Shown: positions 5,463 through 5,591 of the stretch, piece by piece | How the letters are laid out: every line of letters starts with the position of its first letter | Position numbering within the stretch: the stretch's first letter is position 1 | Notes under the pieces: model-generated | Seen by the model: the letters and a program-made list of their open reading frames with translations, nothing else | The model's database searches: none | What the model was told of the DNA's origin: nothing | Assembly (NCBI GenBank): GCA_902773165.1 | Contig: CACYDO010000223.1 | Span: 1 to 5,591 of the forward strand | DNA: 5,591 bases | Reading direction: 5' to 3' | DNA from: an uncultured Ruminococcus sp. | GTDB taxonomy: Bacteria; Bacillota; Clostridia; Oscillospirales; Acutalibacteraceae | Translations under genes and position numbers: made by a program

Positions 5463-5591
5463 ATTTTTATACCTGAGAAATCAGCGTTTTAAATATACAG
5501 CCTGTTTCTTCTTCGTTCGGCACATTGACGCTCACAAGAGTACAGACACTTTAAGCAGCATCAAATAAGACAGCAAATCGCGGCATTCAAC
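5463..5591 (-). other. Region upstream of miaA with no clear gene
   Basis: No complete gene is visible in these 129 bases. On the minus strand one frame ends with VPNEEETGCIFKTLISQV and a TAA at 5469-5467, 4 nt before the miaA ATG, which is typical spacing for an upstream operon gene. However, the same frame has another TAA only 31 codons earlier, so a normal long gene cannot end here without a frameshift. A second frame is open from the window edge to a TGA at 5534-5532. A weak TTGCTG-17 nt-TAAAGT pair (5576-5571 and 5553-5548) is too poor to call a promoter. The AGG at 5474-5472 is the likely miaA ribosome site. Confidence 0.4.

Noticed and set aside
5548..5576. Promoter for miaA (TTGCTG-17 nt-TAAAGT)
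   Set aside because: Only 3 of 6 and 4 of 6 bases match consensus; a match this weak is expected by chance in such sequence.

Overview
The window looks like a chromosomal segment from a Gram-positive Clostridia-type bacterium, most probably a Ruminococcus-like member of the Oscillospiraceae. I infer this from the Firmicutes-style cell-division cluster (yggS/ylmE, sepF, ylmH, divIVA), from strong AGGAGG-type ribosome binding sites, and from a DivIVA whose N-terminus carries the GGY...EVDAFIDEV form I associate with clostridia. The species cannot be fixed from this window alone.

All six recognisable genes lie on the minus strand and read right to left: miaA (tRNA A37 dimethylallyltransferase), a single-pass HlyD-like membrane protein, yggS (PLP-binding homeostasis protein), sepF (FtsZ anchor), ylmH (S4 RNA-binding protein) and divIVA (polar/septal coiled-coil scaffold). 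The longest gap between genes is 44 nt, one pair overlaps by about 20 nt and another is 3 nt apart, so this reads as one operon. No internal promoter or terminator is evident. The usual ylmG gene between sepF and ylmH is absent.

Start sites were re-chosen from ribosome binding sites and family N-termini. sepF starts at 2372, not at the far upstream in-frame ATG. divIVA starts at 992, yggS probably at 3148 and the HlyD-like gene probably at 4487.

The two ends are the non-genic parts. On the right, 5463-5591 lies upstream of miaA and holds no clear gene or promoter, only a short coding-like tail that stops 4 nt before miaA. On the left, 1-141 just past the divIVA stop is a GC-rich tandem array of five 27-bp units. 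Each unit is built from two complementary 9-nt arms, so the array is a chain of alternating, mutually exclusive hairpins. It runs off the window edge and is the most unusual structure here.

Functionally the cluster joins tRNA modification, PLP homeostasis and ribosome-linked RNA binding with septum and pole scaffolding (SepF, DivIVA). The HlyD-like protein has no transporter partner in view and is the least understood protein of the set. Nothing in the window amounts to a clear new defence or mobile system.
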